Of a stretch of 46,416 nucleotides of DNA, positions 28,749-37,566 are shown piece by piece. The DNA lies in the NCBI GenBank assembly GCA_947588655.1, contig CANPYS010000014.1, forward strand, positions 1 through 46,416, read 5' to 3'. Made by a program: the position numbers and the translations under genes. Below the pieces are notes generated by a model that saw nothing but the letters and a program-made list of their open reading frames with translations, was not told where the DNA came from and ran no database searches. Position 1 is the first letter of the stretch. Each line of letters opens with the position of its first letter. This DNA is from an uncultured Alphaproteobacteria bacterium (GTDB lineage: Bacteria; Pseudomonadota; Alphaproteobacteria; RF32; CAG-239).

Positions 28749-31508
28749 ATGGCAAAGAAAATTTGTTTGGTTGACGGCTCGGGCTACATTTTTCGGGCGT
28801 TTTACGCTTTGCCGCTCTTATCGGCATCGGACGGCACGCCGACAAACGCGGTTTTGGGCTTTTTGAACATGTTTGCAAGGCTGACGGCTAAAATTGATTG
28901 CGATTATTGCCTTGTGCTGTTTGATGCCAAACGCCAAAATTTCCGTAATGATATTTTTGCGGATTATAAAGGAACGCGCCGTGAAACGCCGGAAGAGCTT
29001 ATTCCTCAATTTCCGATTATCCGCCAGGCGGTTGATGTTTTGAGCCTTAATCATCTGGAAATGGAAGGCTATGAAGCCGATGACCTGATTGCCACATACA
29101 CCAAAATGGCTTTGGATGAGGGCATGGAGGCTGTTATTGTTTCGGCGGATAAAGATTTAATGCAACTCATCCGCCCCGGCGTGACCTTTTATGACGGCAT
29201 GAAAGACAAGTTTTTTACCCCTGAAGATGTTAAGGAAAAGTTTGGCGTTTATCCGGACCGCGTGATAGATGTGCAAGCCCTAGCAGGCGATTCCACAGAT
29301 AATGTGCCGGGTGTGCCGGGGATTGGCTTGAAAACGGCAGCAGAACTTGTCAATACCTTTGGTTCTTTAGAGGGGGTTTTGACGCATGCGGCGGAAATCA
29401 AACAAAACAAACGGCGCGAAACATTGCTCGCAAACATTGAAAATGCCAAAATTTCCGAACAACTGGTGCGCCTGAAAGATGATGTGCCGGTTCAAGATAA
29501 AATTGAAAAGTTTACCTGCCGTGCGCCTGATTTAAAAACCGTGATGGATTTTGTTGAAAAGTACGAGCTTTTTAGCGTCCGCGCCCGCATGGAACGCTGG
29601 GTGGCAGATCAAACCGCGCGCTGTGGCACACATCTGGAAAAACAAGCCTTCACGGCTCCCGTTGTTGTTGAAAAGCATTATGAGCTTATTCAAGACGCGG
29701 AAGGCTTGAAACGTTGGAATGAAAAAATCTTAAAAGCGCGCCGTTTTGCGATTGATACGGAAACAACGGGCTTGAACCCTTTTAAGGATAAAATTGTAGG
29801 CTTTTCTCTTGCCACCGCGGCGGGCGAGGCGTGTTACGTGCCGTTAGCACACGGACAAGATGCCCCCACGGATTTATTTGCACCGCAACAACTCACGCGC
29901 CCAAAACAAGTGAGCCTTGAAGAAGCCGCGCGGTTTTTAAAACCGCTTTTAGGAAGTAAATCGCTTTTAAAAATTGGGCATAACATCAAGTTTGACATGC
30001 ACTTTTTAAGCCAAATTATCGGCAAAGACGAAGAGATTTTTCCTATAGAAGATACGGCGGTCATTTCCTACGATTTAGACAGCTCCGAGCACGGGCACGG
30101 CATGGACGAGTTAGCCAAATTGTTTTTGGATTATGACACCATTAAGTATGAAGATGTTTGTGGTAGCGGACGCAATAAAATCACGTTTGATCAAGTGCCT
30201 TTGGATAAAGCGCTTGATTATGCCGCGGAAGATGCAGACATCACTTTGCGCCTTTATGATGTTTTAAAACCACGGCTTATAAAGGAACATAAAACCGCGG
30301 TGTATGAAAATTTTGACCGTCCGCTGATTGCCATTTTGCAAAGCATGGAGCAAAAGGGCATTATGCTTGATACCAAGGGGCTCATGGATTTAGATGCCGA
30401 ATTTGCCGCCAGTCAAACAGCGCTTGAAAAAGAAATTTATGCGCTGGCAGGACAGGAATTTAATTTAGCATCACCCAAACAAATTGGCGAAATTTTGTAT
30501 GTAAAAATGGGCTTAAAGGGCAAAAAAAACACAAGCGGCAGTTTCCAAACAGGCGCGGACGTGCTGGAAAAATTAGCCCAAGAGCATGAGCTCCCTGCCA
30601 AAATTTTAGATTGGCGCGCATATGCCAAACTACAGTCTACCTATACTTCCGCCCTGTTAAATGAGTTGGATAAAGACAAACGCGTGCACACCACATTTTC
30701 GCAAACGGTGGTTAATACGGGGCGTTTAGCCTCTTCTAACCCGAATTTGCAAAATATCCCGATTCGGACGGAAGACGGGCGCAAAATTCGTTCATGCTTT
30801 GTGGCGCGCGAGGGTTATAAGCTGATTGCGGCGGATTATTCGCAGGTGGAATTGCGCCTTTTGGCGGCGGTGGCAGATGTGAAAGCGTTAAAAGAGGCTT
30901 TTCGTCATGGAGTGGATATTCACGCCTCAACAGCCTCGCGCGTTTTTGGCGTGCCGTTGGAAGAAGTGAGCAAAGAATTGCGCCGTCATGCTAAAGCTAT
31001 TAATTTTGGCATTGTGTACGGTATCTCGCAATATGGTTTGGCGCGTCAAATCGGGGCAAAGCCTGATGAGGCCAAGCGCTATATTGACTCTTATTTTGCC
31101 GCGATGCCCGAGATTAAAACTTATATGGAGCAAACCAAAGCTTTCGCGCATAAAAACGGCTATGTCTTAACACCCTACGGACGTAAAATTTCAATTTCGG
31201 GGATTAACGACCGCAACAAACAAATTGTCGGCTTTGCCGAGCGCGCGGCGATTAATGCGCCCATTCAAGGTGGCGCGGCGGACATCATTAAATTGGCAAT
31301 GAAAAACATTCAACTAAAACTTCAAGAAAGAGGTCTTAACACATTGATGTTGCTTCAAGTTCACGATGAACTTGTTTTTGAATCGCCTGTTGATGAAGTC
31401 TCTCTTGCCGCCGATTTAATTAAAGAGGAAATGGAAAAAGTTGTTCATTTTGACATACCGTTTATTGCGGAAGTTGGCATCGGTGATAATTGGGGCGAGG
31501 CACATTAA
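28749..31508 (+). CDS. polA: DNA polymerase I
   Basis: ATG at 28749 follows AAAGGATAGG; an open frame extending to 28551 overlaps the PBP start and has no support. The 919-aa protein holds the 5' nuclease domain (MAKKICLVDGSGYIFRAFYA, EADDLIATY, GDSTDNVPGVPGIG), a 3'-5' exonuclease domain with intact acidic residues (AIDTETTGLNP, IGHNIKFDMHFL, YAAEDADITL), and the family A polymerase (DYSQVELRLLA, RRHAKAINFGIVYGIS, QVHDELVFE). Functions are gap filling, primer removal and repair. All three activities look intact. It is followed by the prephenate dehydratase gene after 10 bp. Confidence 0.98.
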   Translation: MAKKICLVDGSGYIFRAFYALPLLSASDGTPTNAVLGFLNMFARLTAKIDCDYCLVLFDAKRQNFRNDIFADYKGTRRETPEELIPQFPIIRQAVDVLSLNHLEMEGYEADDLIATYTKMALDEGMEAVIVSADKDLMQLIRPGVTFYDGMKDKFFTPEDVKEKFGVYPDRVIDVQALAGDSTDNVPGVPGIGLKTAAELVNTFGSLEGVLTHAAEIKQNKRRETLLANIENAKISEQLVRLKDDVPVQDKIEKFTCRAPDLKTVMDFVEKYELFSVRARMERWVADQTARCGTHLEKQAFTAPVVVEKHYELIQDAEGLKRWNEKILKARRFAIDTETTGLNPFKDKIVGFSLATAAGEACYVPLAHGQDAPTDLFAPQQLTRPKQVSLEEAARFLKPLLGSKSLLKIGHNIKFDMHFLSQIIGKDEEIFPIEDTAVISYDLDSSEHGHGMDELAKLFLDYDTIKYEDVCGSGRNKITFDQVPLDKALDYAAEDADITLRLYDVLKPRLIKEHKTAVYENFDRPLIAILQSMEQKGIMLDTKGLMDLDAEFAASQTALEKEIYALAGQEFNLASPKQIGEILYVKMGLKGKKNTSGSFQTGADVLEKLAQEHELPAKILDWRAYAKLQSTYTSALLNELDKDKRVHTTFSQTVVNTGRLASSNPNLQNIPIRTEDGRKIRSCFVAREGYKLIAADYSQVELRLLAAVADVKALKEAFRHGVDIHASTASRVFGVPLEEVSKELRRHAKAINFGIVYGISQYGLARQIGAKPDEAKRYIDSYFAAMPEIKTYMEQTKAFAHKNGYVLTPYGRKISISGINDRNKQIVGFAERAAINAPIQGGAADIIKLAMKNIQLKLQERGLNTLMLLQVHDELVFESPVDEVSLAADLIKEEMEKVVHFDIPFIAEVGIGDNWGEAH

Positions 31509-31518
31509 GGAGAAAATA

Positions 31519-32349
31519 ATGAAAGTGGTGTTTCAAGGCGTGGCGGGCGCTTATTCTTATTTGGCGGCGCAACATATTTTTCCTAAAGCGGAATTAGAAG
31601 GATGCGAAACTTTTGATAATGTTTTGGATAAGGTTCGCGCCGAAAAGGCAGATTATGCCGTTATTCCAGTAGAAAATTCAACGGCGGGGCGCGTGGCGGA
31701 CGTTCACTTTCTGTTGGCGCAAACGGGCTTGAGCATTATCGGGGAATATTTTTTGCCTGTGCATCATCAACTTTGGGCTTTGCCTGAGGCAAAATTAGAA
31801 AACATCAAAACAGCTTATTCGCATCCGCAAGCGTTGGCACAATGCTCGGCTTTTTTGAAAAAACGCAAGATTGAACCAGCGGCGGCTTTAGATACGGCGC
31901 TTTCGTGCCGTTTAATCAGCCGTATGAAAGATGCCACCAAAGCGGCGATTGCCTCAGAAGCGGCAGGCAAACTTTATGGTTTAAAAAAAGTGGCGGCAGA
32001 TATTGAAAATATTCATAACAACACAACGCGTTTTTTGGTGATGAGTCGTTATGTTTTAACAAAATTTGAGGAAGGCGTGGCTTATAAAACATCGTTATTG
32101 TTTCAAGTGCGCAACATTCCTTCGGCTTTGTTTGAGGCCTTAAAATGTTTTGCCAACGAGGGCTTAAACTTAAGCAAAATAGAGAGTTATTTGCTTGACG
32201 GTCGTTTTGTGGCGGCGCAATTTTATGTGGATATTGAAGCCTCAGGCAAAGATCCGCGTTTTGTACGAGCTTTGCAACATCTAGAAAAGGTGTGCAAAAA
32301 GGTTCGTGTTTTAGGCACTTATCCAGTTTTAGAGAGCGCTTTAGTTTAA
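31519..32349 (+). CDS. pheA: Prephenate dehydratase (with ACT domain)
   Basis: ATG at 31519 follows AAGGAG. The 276-aa protein has the PDT catalytic domain (VVFQGVAGAYSYLAAQ, YAVIPVENSTAGRV, and the TRF motif in NNTTRFLVMSRY) and a C-terminal ACT domain for phenylalanine feedback (TSLLFQVRNIPSALFEALKCF, NLSKIESYLLDGRF). It converts prephenate to phenylpyruvate. There is no chorismate mutase domain, so the mutase must be a separate protein. It probably forms an operon with polA. Confidence 0.95.
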   Translation: MKVVFQGVAGAYSYLAAQHIFPKAELEGCETFDNVLDKVRAEKADYAVIPVENSTAGRVADVHFLLAQTGLSIIGEYFLPVHHQLWALPEAKLENIKTAYSHPQALAQCSAFLKKRKIEPAAALDTALSCRLISRMKDATKAAIASEAAGKLYGLKKVAADIENIHNNTTRFLVMSRYVLTKFEEGVAYKTSLLFQVRNIPSALFEALKCFANEGLNLSKIESYLLDGRFVAAQFYVDIEASGKDPRFVRALQHLEKVCKKVRVLGTYPVLESALV

Positions 32350-32351
32350 GT

Positions 32352-32873
32352 TTAATATTGAAGCAAGGTCGTTACGGGCGCGAAAGTTTCAAGCTTTTGG
32401 CGTCCGTTTAAGGCTTTAAGCTCAATCAGAAAAGCCACGCCGACAATTTGCCCCTGAAGTTTTTGAACAAGCTTACATGCGGCAACGGCAGTACCGCCGG
32501 TCGCCAAAAGGTCGTCCACAATCAAAACACGATTATACGGTTGAATAGCATCCGCATGGATTTCCAAAGCGTTTGTGCCATATTCAAGGGCATATTCTTC
32601 CGAAATGGTTTTATAAGGAAGCTTGCCGGGTTTGCGCATCAGGACAAGCCCGCAGTTGAGCTTGTTAGCAAGTGGCGCGCCTAAGAGATAGCCCCTCGAT
32701 TCTATCGCCGCAATATAATCTATGTTCGTATTCTTAAAACGTTCATAAAGTTGGTTGATAATCTCGGCATAGCAGGCAGGGTTTTGAAGCGCAGGCGTAA
32801 TGTCGCGAAACAGAATGCCGAGTTTCGGGAAATCAGGGATAACGCGAATAAATGAATCAATATCAACGGACAT
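32352..32873 (-). CDS. apt: Adenine phosphoribosyltransferase
   Basis: This 173-aa type I phosphoribosyltransferase begins IRVIPDFPKLGILFRDITP, which is diagnostic for Apt. It has IAAIESRGYLLGAPLA, LMRKPGKLPYKT and the PRPP-binding loop VLIVDDLLATGGTA. It salvages adenine to AMP in the cytoplasm. It is convergent with the prephenate dehydratase gene, with only 2 bp between stop codons and no terminator in between. Confidence 0.97.
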   Translation of the reverse strand: MSVDIDSFIRVIPDFPKLGILFRDITPALQNPACYAEIINQLYERFKNTNIDYIAAIESRGYLLGAPLANKLNCGLVLMRKPGKLPYKTISEEYALEYGTNALEIHADAIQPYNRVLIVDDLLATGGTAVAACKLVQKLQGQIVGVAFLIELKALNGRQKLETFAPVTTLLQY

Positions 32874-33025
32874 AGTGAGCCTTCCTTAAAGTTTTACCTT
32901 CAAATTTTAAGGAATAAAAATTAAAATGTCAAAGAAAAAAAGGAACAAAAATAAACTTGACAAGTAAGTAAAAAAAAGTAAACTTGAACAAAATTTATTA
33001 TTGTTAAATCATTAAAATTACCATT

Positions 33026-33451
33026 ATGGAAGCAAATTTAAAAGAAGAAGCTATCAGTCTTTTTCGGGTAAATTGTGGTCATGAACCGCAAGAGGAAGGG
33101 TTGAATTACATTGGTATATACAACCCATGGAAATTAAGATTTTCATACGTTTATGCGCCCTCGGAGAAAGAGTATCAGGCTTATGTGGAAGTTCAGACGA
33201 AGTTGCGTAAAGTTGTGAAATTTATGTGCGCTTATTCGCTGGTGTTCCTGTTTTTGGCGGTATTAAACCTTGTGTTGATGGGATATTTTGATCAATATAT
33301 CTTTGAGATATTATATACCTTTTTGGCGGTTATTTTGTTCACCGCTTTAGCCGGGTTTATTTGGGTGTTACATATTTTTAGAAAACTCAAACCCAAAGAA
33401 ATGAGTTATAAAGGGAAAATTTGCCTCATCCGTAGCACAAACAATGGCTAA
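33026..33451 (+). CDS. Small membrane protein, 141 aa
   Basis: The protein has a soluble N-terminal 70 residues (GIYNPWKLRFSYVYAPSEKEY) and two membrane segments (FMCAYSLVFLFLAVLNLVLM and IFEILYTFLAVILFTALAGF), then a basic C-terminal tail. I do not recognise the family. There is no clear ribosome binding site before ATG 33026, so the start is uncertain. A good terminator follows the stop. Confidence 0.6.
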   Translation: MEANLKEEAISLFRVNCGHEPQEEGLNYIGIYNPWKLRFSYVYAPSEKEYQAYVEVQTKLRKVVKFMCAYSLVFLFLAVLNLVLMGYFDQYIFEILYTFLAVILFTALAGFIWVLHIFRKLKPKEMSYKGKICLIRSTNNG

Positions 33452-33453
33452 TC

Positions 33454-33486
33454 AAAAAGCACCGCTTGAAAAAGTGGTGCTTTTTT
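33454..33486. terminator. Terminator between the membrane protein and SnoaL-like genes
   Basis: AAGCACCGCTT pairs with AAGTGGTGCTT (one G-U wobble) around GAAA. It is flanked by A- and T-runs, so it can serve both convergent genes. Confidence 0.8.
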
Positions 33487-33516
33487 GTGATTGATACTCA
33501 AAACATATTAAAATTT

Positions 33517-33933
33517 TCACCTATTCAGCCCAAGGGCTCTGAAAATGCCGATAAGCCCTTCAGCGGCAATATCATTATCAATTTTGCCGTCTTGATTGAA
33601 GTGATAAAAATTCATCACGCCGATGGAGAAAACTTTACCAGTTGGCGGCAAACCCATAAAATTACCGTCATGCGTGCCACAGCATGTCCAGCGCACCGCC
33701 ACCACATCGCCTTCGGCAACCATTTCTTCAAGCTTCCACGAAACATCGGAAAAACTTTGGCGCATCATCTCAACAACCGACAAATATCCTTTGCCGCCGT
33801 AGAGCGGCTTATCGGAAACAGGCGTTTGAAAAGCCGCTGTGTCGCTGATCAGTTCTTGAGCAAGCGCTTGGTCATTGGTATTAATCATTTTTTCAAAGCG
33901 TTTCATCGCCCTTTTATTTTGTTCTATCGTCAT
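33517..33933 (-). CDS. SnoaL-like (ester cyclase / NTF2-fold) protein, 138 aa
   Basis: ATG at 33933 lies behind AAAAGGAG. Motifs of the SnoaL-like family are present: YGGKGYLSVVEMMRQSFSDV, VRWTCCGTHDGNFMGLPPTG and IGVMNFYHFNQDGKI. These small NTF2-fold proteins bind or isomerise small organic molecules. No specific reaction can be assigned. It is divergent from the TetR-linked operon, separated by about 100 bp from its operators, so it may share the same control. Confidence 0.85.
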   Translation of the reverse strand: MTIEQNKRAMKRFEKMINTNDQALAQELISDTAAFQTPVSDKPLYGGKGYLSVVEMMRQSFSDVSWKLEEMVAEGDVVAVRWTCCGTHDGNFMGLPPTGKVFSIGVMNFYHFNQDGKIDNDIAAEGLIGIFRALGLNR

Positions 33934-34038
33934 CAAACTTCTCCTTTTTGAAGAGAGCTTAACACAAAAAATATTATTTTCAAGCGCCTCTTTGCATAAA
34001 AGAAGCTCATTTTGAATAACAAAAATAAAAAAAATATA

Positions 34039-34087
34039 TTGACACAGTGTCAGAATAGGTTTATTTAAATTGACATCGTGTCAGAAT
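34039..34087 (+). promoter_or_regulatory. Tandem TetR-type operators over a promoter
   Basis: Two palindromes occur 31 bp apart: TGACACAGTGTCA (34040-34052, perfect) and TGACATCGTGTCA (34071-34083), each beginning inside a TTGACA and followed by GAAT. TTGACA at 34039-34044 has TATTTA 17 bp further on. Occupation of either site would block the promoter. A half-site (GTGTCAGAATAGG) recurs 9 bp before tetR. Confidence 0.75.
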
Positions 34088-34159
34088 TGTGTTTGTAGAA
34101 CATGGGCGGACATAACTTTTGGGTGTCATAAACCATAAATTTGATAAAGGATGAATAAA

Positions 34160-35284
34160 ATGACGATGTGGATTATCATCATGTGGACAGTTATTGCTTT
34201 TGTCATGGCGGCAGTATTTTATCTCGGAGATAGAGTGCCGAATTTATTTGAGTTTGAAAGCATCAGTCAATGGGGACATTTTAAAAAATTTTCTTTAGGA
34301 TTGTTAATGACGTTAGGGTTTTCCGGATTACTCGCCCTTTGTATAGATTTTGTAAATGCCCTTGTCTGTGTGATGTACCTAGCAATGATTTGGGCAGTGA
34401 GTGATTTTGCTTTTTGGCTGATAGAGAAAATTGGCGGCTTTACCTTCACGCATTATTATGCCGGTTGGATAGCCCTCTTCGTGACGGTTATGGCTCTTTC
34501 TCTCGGTTGGTACTTCAATCATAAGGTATGGCAAACAGATTATGAATTAACGACATCAAAAGAAATACCGGACTTAAAAATTGCAATGTTTGCCGATTCG
34601 CACATCGGGACAACGTTTGATGATGAGGGGTTTGCAAAACATTTAGAGGCCATTCAGGCCCAAAATCCCGACATACTTGTGATTGTCGGGGATTATGTTG
34701 ATGATGGCACAACAAAAGATCAAATGATAAGAGCCACGCGCGCATTGGGAAAAATAAATACCAAGCAGGGTATTTATTATGTTTCAGGCAACCATGATAA
34801 AGGCTACTATGGCGCGGCTTATCGCGGTTTTTCCGAACAAGACCTTATAAATGAGCTTCAAAATAATGGGATTGTTGTTTTGCAAGATGAAGCGATTTTG
34901 ATAAATAATGATTTTTATCTCATCGGACGTCGCGACTATTCTGAAGTTAAAGAAAGGGGAGGCAAGCGCAAATCAATTCATGCGTTGACTTCTGACTTGG
35001 ATAAAAACAAATACATGATTGTCTTAGACCATCAACCTGTGGAATATGATAAGGACGCCGAAGCCGAGGTGGATTTGGTGTTAAACGGGCATACGCATGG
35101 CGGACAGCTTTTTCCGTTTAATCAGGTTGGTAAATGGATTGGTGCGAACGATTTAGTTTATGGGCATGAAAAACGAAAAAATACAGATTTTATTGTAACG
35201 TCAGGTATTTCTGATTGGGCCATTAAATTTAAAACCGGTACAAAATCTGAATTTGTGATAATCAACATTAAAAAAGGAGAATAA
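34160..35284 (+). CDS. Membrane-anchored metallophosphoesterase, 374 aa
   Basis: ATG at 34160 is 9 bp after AAAGGA; an ATG at 34151 touches the binding site and is less likely. The first 120 residues hold four membrane segments (WIIIMWTVIAFVMAAVFYLG onwards). The catalytic domain has the calcineurin-like metal ligands FADSHIG, VGDYVDDG, GNHDKG and NGHTHGG, similar to YkuE-type phosphoesterases. It would hydrolyse phosphoesters, perhaps lipid-linked, at the membrane. It is the first gene of the TetR-controlled operon, followed after 1 bp by the next. Confidence 0.9.
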   Translation: MTMWIIIMWTVIAFVMAAVFYLGDRVPNLFEFESISQWGHFKKFSLGLLMTLGFSGLLALCIDFVNALVCVMYLAMIWAVSDFAFWLIEKIGGFTFTHYYAGWIALFVTVMALSLGWYFNHKVWQTDYELTTSKEIPDLKIAMFADSHIGTTFDDEGFAKHLEAIQAQNPDILVIVGDYVDDGTTKDQMIRATRALGKINTKQGIYYVSGNHDKGYYGAAYRGFSEQDLINELQNNGIVVLQDEAILINNDFYLIGRRDYSEVKERGGKRKSIHALTSDLDKNKYMIVLDHQPVEYDKDAEAEVDLVLNGHTHGGQLFPFNQVGKWIGANDLVYGHEKRKNTDFIVTSGISDWAIKFKTGTKSEFVIINIKKGE

Positions 35285-35285
35285 T

Positions 35286-35771
35286 ATGAAAGTCTTTTAC
35301 TATAATTTCAAACCATGGAATTTGTGGTTGTTGTTTAATATTGCCTTAACCTTATTGGTTGGCTCGTGTTTGATGTGCGGTTGGCGCATTCTGCTTTATC
35401 CGCAAATGTGGATTATCTTTGGGACAGTCATTTTTTCTTGGAGTTTATGGTACTACAAATATATCCATCCGCAAGTGATGGCGGTAATAACAGACGAAAG
35501 TATTAAAATTGATCATACCAATCCGCTCAAATGGAAAGATATTGATTACGCACAAGAAAAAGAAGTTGTTTGTTGTTTCAAAAAATATCGTGTTTTAGCA
35601 CTGATTCCAAAGAAAAACATAAATTATAAATATAATTGGTTACAAAAACATAATCCTTTTCCAGAATTCTCAATTCCTTTATATGGTTTATTAACACCGG
35701 AAAATGAAAAAGAAATAGTAAAAATTGTTTCTAAAAAAGTGAAGATAAAACATACAGTCAAATCAGAATAG
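35286..35771 (+). CDS. Membrane protein with two N-terminal helices, 161 aa
   Basis: Two membrane segments (LWLLFNIALTLLVGSCLMCG and WIIFGTVIFSWSLWYYKYI) are followed by a roughly 100-residue soluble domain with alternating strands (VMAVITDESIKIDHTNPLKW, YRVLALIPKK). This resembles bacterial PH-like domains, but the match is by eye only. It is spaced 1 bp from the metallophosphoesterase stop and 9 bp from the next gene, so the three are one transcript. The function is unknown. Confidence 0.75.
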   Translation: MKVFYYNFKPWNLWLLFNIALTLLVGSCLMCGWRILLYPQMWIIFGTVIFSWSLWYYKYIHPQVMAVITDESIKIDHTNPLKWKDIDYAQEKEVVCCFKKYRVLALIPKKNINYKYNWLQKHNPFPEFSIPLYGLLTPENEKEIVKIVSKKVKIKHTVKSE

Positions 35772-35780
35772 GAGGTCTAT

Positions 35781-37541
35781 ATGTCGTCTAAACCTACTTT
35801 TTCTGAATTCATGATCTTTTATGAAAAAGTTCAAGTTTTTTTTGAACATAGGCCTTCTCCATGGGCATGTCGGTTACTTTTTGAAGCAATGAGAAGTGCC
35901 ACGCTTATTAAAGATGTTTCCCCTGTTTTAGATAAGGTTCAAGAAAAATTATCTCATAAGGATATTGACGATTTGATACGTTGGACACGTAATCGCACCA
36001 ATGTATACTTAGAAAAAGCAAGAAATACAGAGCCTTTAGATAAAAAATATGATGTGGCCGCGACAATGATGGCTTATTTTGGTCTCACGGAGTGTTTGCA
36101 TGAACATGGGGCGTTTACAGAACGGGTTTTTGAAGAATTAAGAGCTGAATTTGGGGACAAATATCTTCAAGAGCTTCAAAAAATTGATCAAGACTTTCTA
36201 TCAGTTGATACAAAAAAGCTGTATAAACAAACCCAAGTCAAGGATTGGCCTGATAATGAAGCTGCTTGCAAATACCTTGTTTTAAAGCAATGGCAAGATG
36301 ATCAACATGTCTATTATTTAGATCATATTGAGAAGTTTATTTGGCCCTTGGAAGATGCATATATTCAATCAAAAGGCCCTCATGATTATTTTCCGCCCAA
36401 TTTGAAGCACATTAATAACATAAATGCATTGAAGGTCAGAGCCCTGACAGAAATTAGTGAAAAGTCTATTGTGAATGTTGATGATTTGGCAATGGCTTAT
36501 TTAGCCGGCTTAGATAAAGAATTAATTAAGTTAATTGGTGGAAAAGCATACGGTTTGACTGTATTGAGAGCGGCAGGTGCAAATATTCCTGAAACTTTTG
36601 TGTCGCCGGTTACAGCTGCCACATTAAATGAAACAGATTTGAAATGTTTACCGAATTATAAATATGCTATTCGCAGTTCGGCGGACATAGAAGATGGCTC
36701 TAAACATTCTTTTGCAGGCATGTTTGATTCATTTTTAAATGTTGGGCGACGTCATATTGCAGATGCATATCAAAATGTAAAGTTGTCGGTTGATAATTCA
36801 CGAGTGCGATCGTATTTAGCCCTAAACGGACTTTCAGATCCTCACATGGCAGTTGTTATTCAGAAATTTAAAGAGCCAACAATATCCGGTGTTTGGATTG
36901 GTTCTCATGCTAATGGCGGGGTATTGGAATGGGTAGAAGGAAATGGTGAAAAACTGGTTTCTGGAAAAGTTACACCAAATCACGAAGAAATTGATGGCAA
37001 TACAACTCAAGAGAATTGTTTAACATTAGGTGGAAAATCAATTGCAAGGCAACTCATTCAATTGCAAAATGTTGTATCTACATCAGGCATCGCTGATTTT
37101 GAATGGTGTGTGCTTGATGAAGAACTGGTTCTTCTTCAATATAGACCGGTAACAGCCTCAATTACAAACTCAAACGAATCCCAAAAAGATGAACCGGTAA
37201 GTTCTAAAGATTCTTTCAAGGGCTTGGCTGTGTCTCCGGGTGTTGTTGAAGGTCCTGCAAAATTTGTTAGAAAAATAAATGAATTAGATTCATGGACAGA
37301 GGGTGACATCCTTATGGCATGGTTTACAGATCCAGAATGGATGCATGTTTTGTCAAAGTCATCAGGTATTGTAACTGCGGTAGGCGGTTTTTTGTGCCAT
37401 ACTGCAATTATTGCGAGAGAGATTGGTATCCCCTGCGTTGTTGGCATCGGTGGGGATGCTATGAAGAAGATATGGGACAAAACATATCTTTCTATAAATG
37501 GAACGACAGGTGTCGTTTCAACAAAAGTAAAAAATAAATGA
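35781..37541 (+). CDS. PEP-synthase-like phosphotransferase with novel N-terminal region, 586 aa
   Basis: Residues about 230-460 form a PEP/pyruvate-binding ATP-grasp domain (LIGGKAYGLTVLRAAG, IRSSADIEDG, HSFAGMFDSFLNV). Residues about 490-586 are the swivelling phosphohistidine domain, with GGFLCHTAIIAREIGIPCVV carrying the catalytic His540. This matches PEP synthase, PPDK and rifampicin phosphotransferase mechanistically. The usual PEP-binding barrel is missing. Instead the N-terminal 230 residues are an unfamiliar helical region. The phosphate acceptor is therefore unknown; antibiotic or small-molecule phosphorylation is one possibility. The ribosome binding site AGGAGG precedes ATG at 35781. 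Confidence 0.82.
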   Translation: MSSKPTFSEFMIFYEKVQVFFEHRPSPWACRLLFEAMRSATLIKDVSPVLDKVQEKLSHKDIDDLIRWTRNRTNVYLEKARNTEPLDKKYDVAATMMAYFGLTECLHEHGAFTERVFEELRAEFGDKYLQELQKIDQDFLSVDTKKLYKQTQVKDWPDNEAACKYLVLKQWQDDQHVYYLDHIEKFIWPLEDAYIQSKGPHDYFPPNLKHINNINALKVRALTEISEKSIVNVDDLAMAYLAGLDKELIKLIGGKAYGLTVLRAAGANIPETFVSPVTAATLNETDLKCLPNYKYAIRSSADIEDGSKHSFAGMFDSFLNVGRRHIADAYQNVKLSVDNSRVRSYLALNGLSDPHMAVVIQKFKEPTISGVWIGSHANGGVLEWVEGNGEKLVSGKVTPNHEEIDGNTTQENCLTLGGKSIARQLIQLQNVVSTSGIADFEWCVLDEELVLLQYRPVTASITNSNESQKDEPVSSKDSFKGLAVSPGVVEGPAKFVRKINELDSWTEGDILMAWFTDPEWMHVLSKSSGIVTAVGGFLCHTAIIAREIGIPCVVGIGGDAMKKIWDKTYLSINGTTGVVSTKVKNK

Positions 37542-37545
37542 AATT

Positions 37546-37558
37546 GTGTCAGAATAGG
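37546..37558 (+). promoter_or_regulatory. Operator half-site before tetR
   Basis: GTGTCAGAATAGG is identical to 34047-34059 in the upstream operator. It partly supplies the AGGAG binding site of tetR. It may mark either autoregulation or a direct repeat left by an insertion. Confidence 0.5.
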
Positions 37559-37566
37559 AGAATAAA

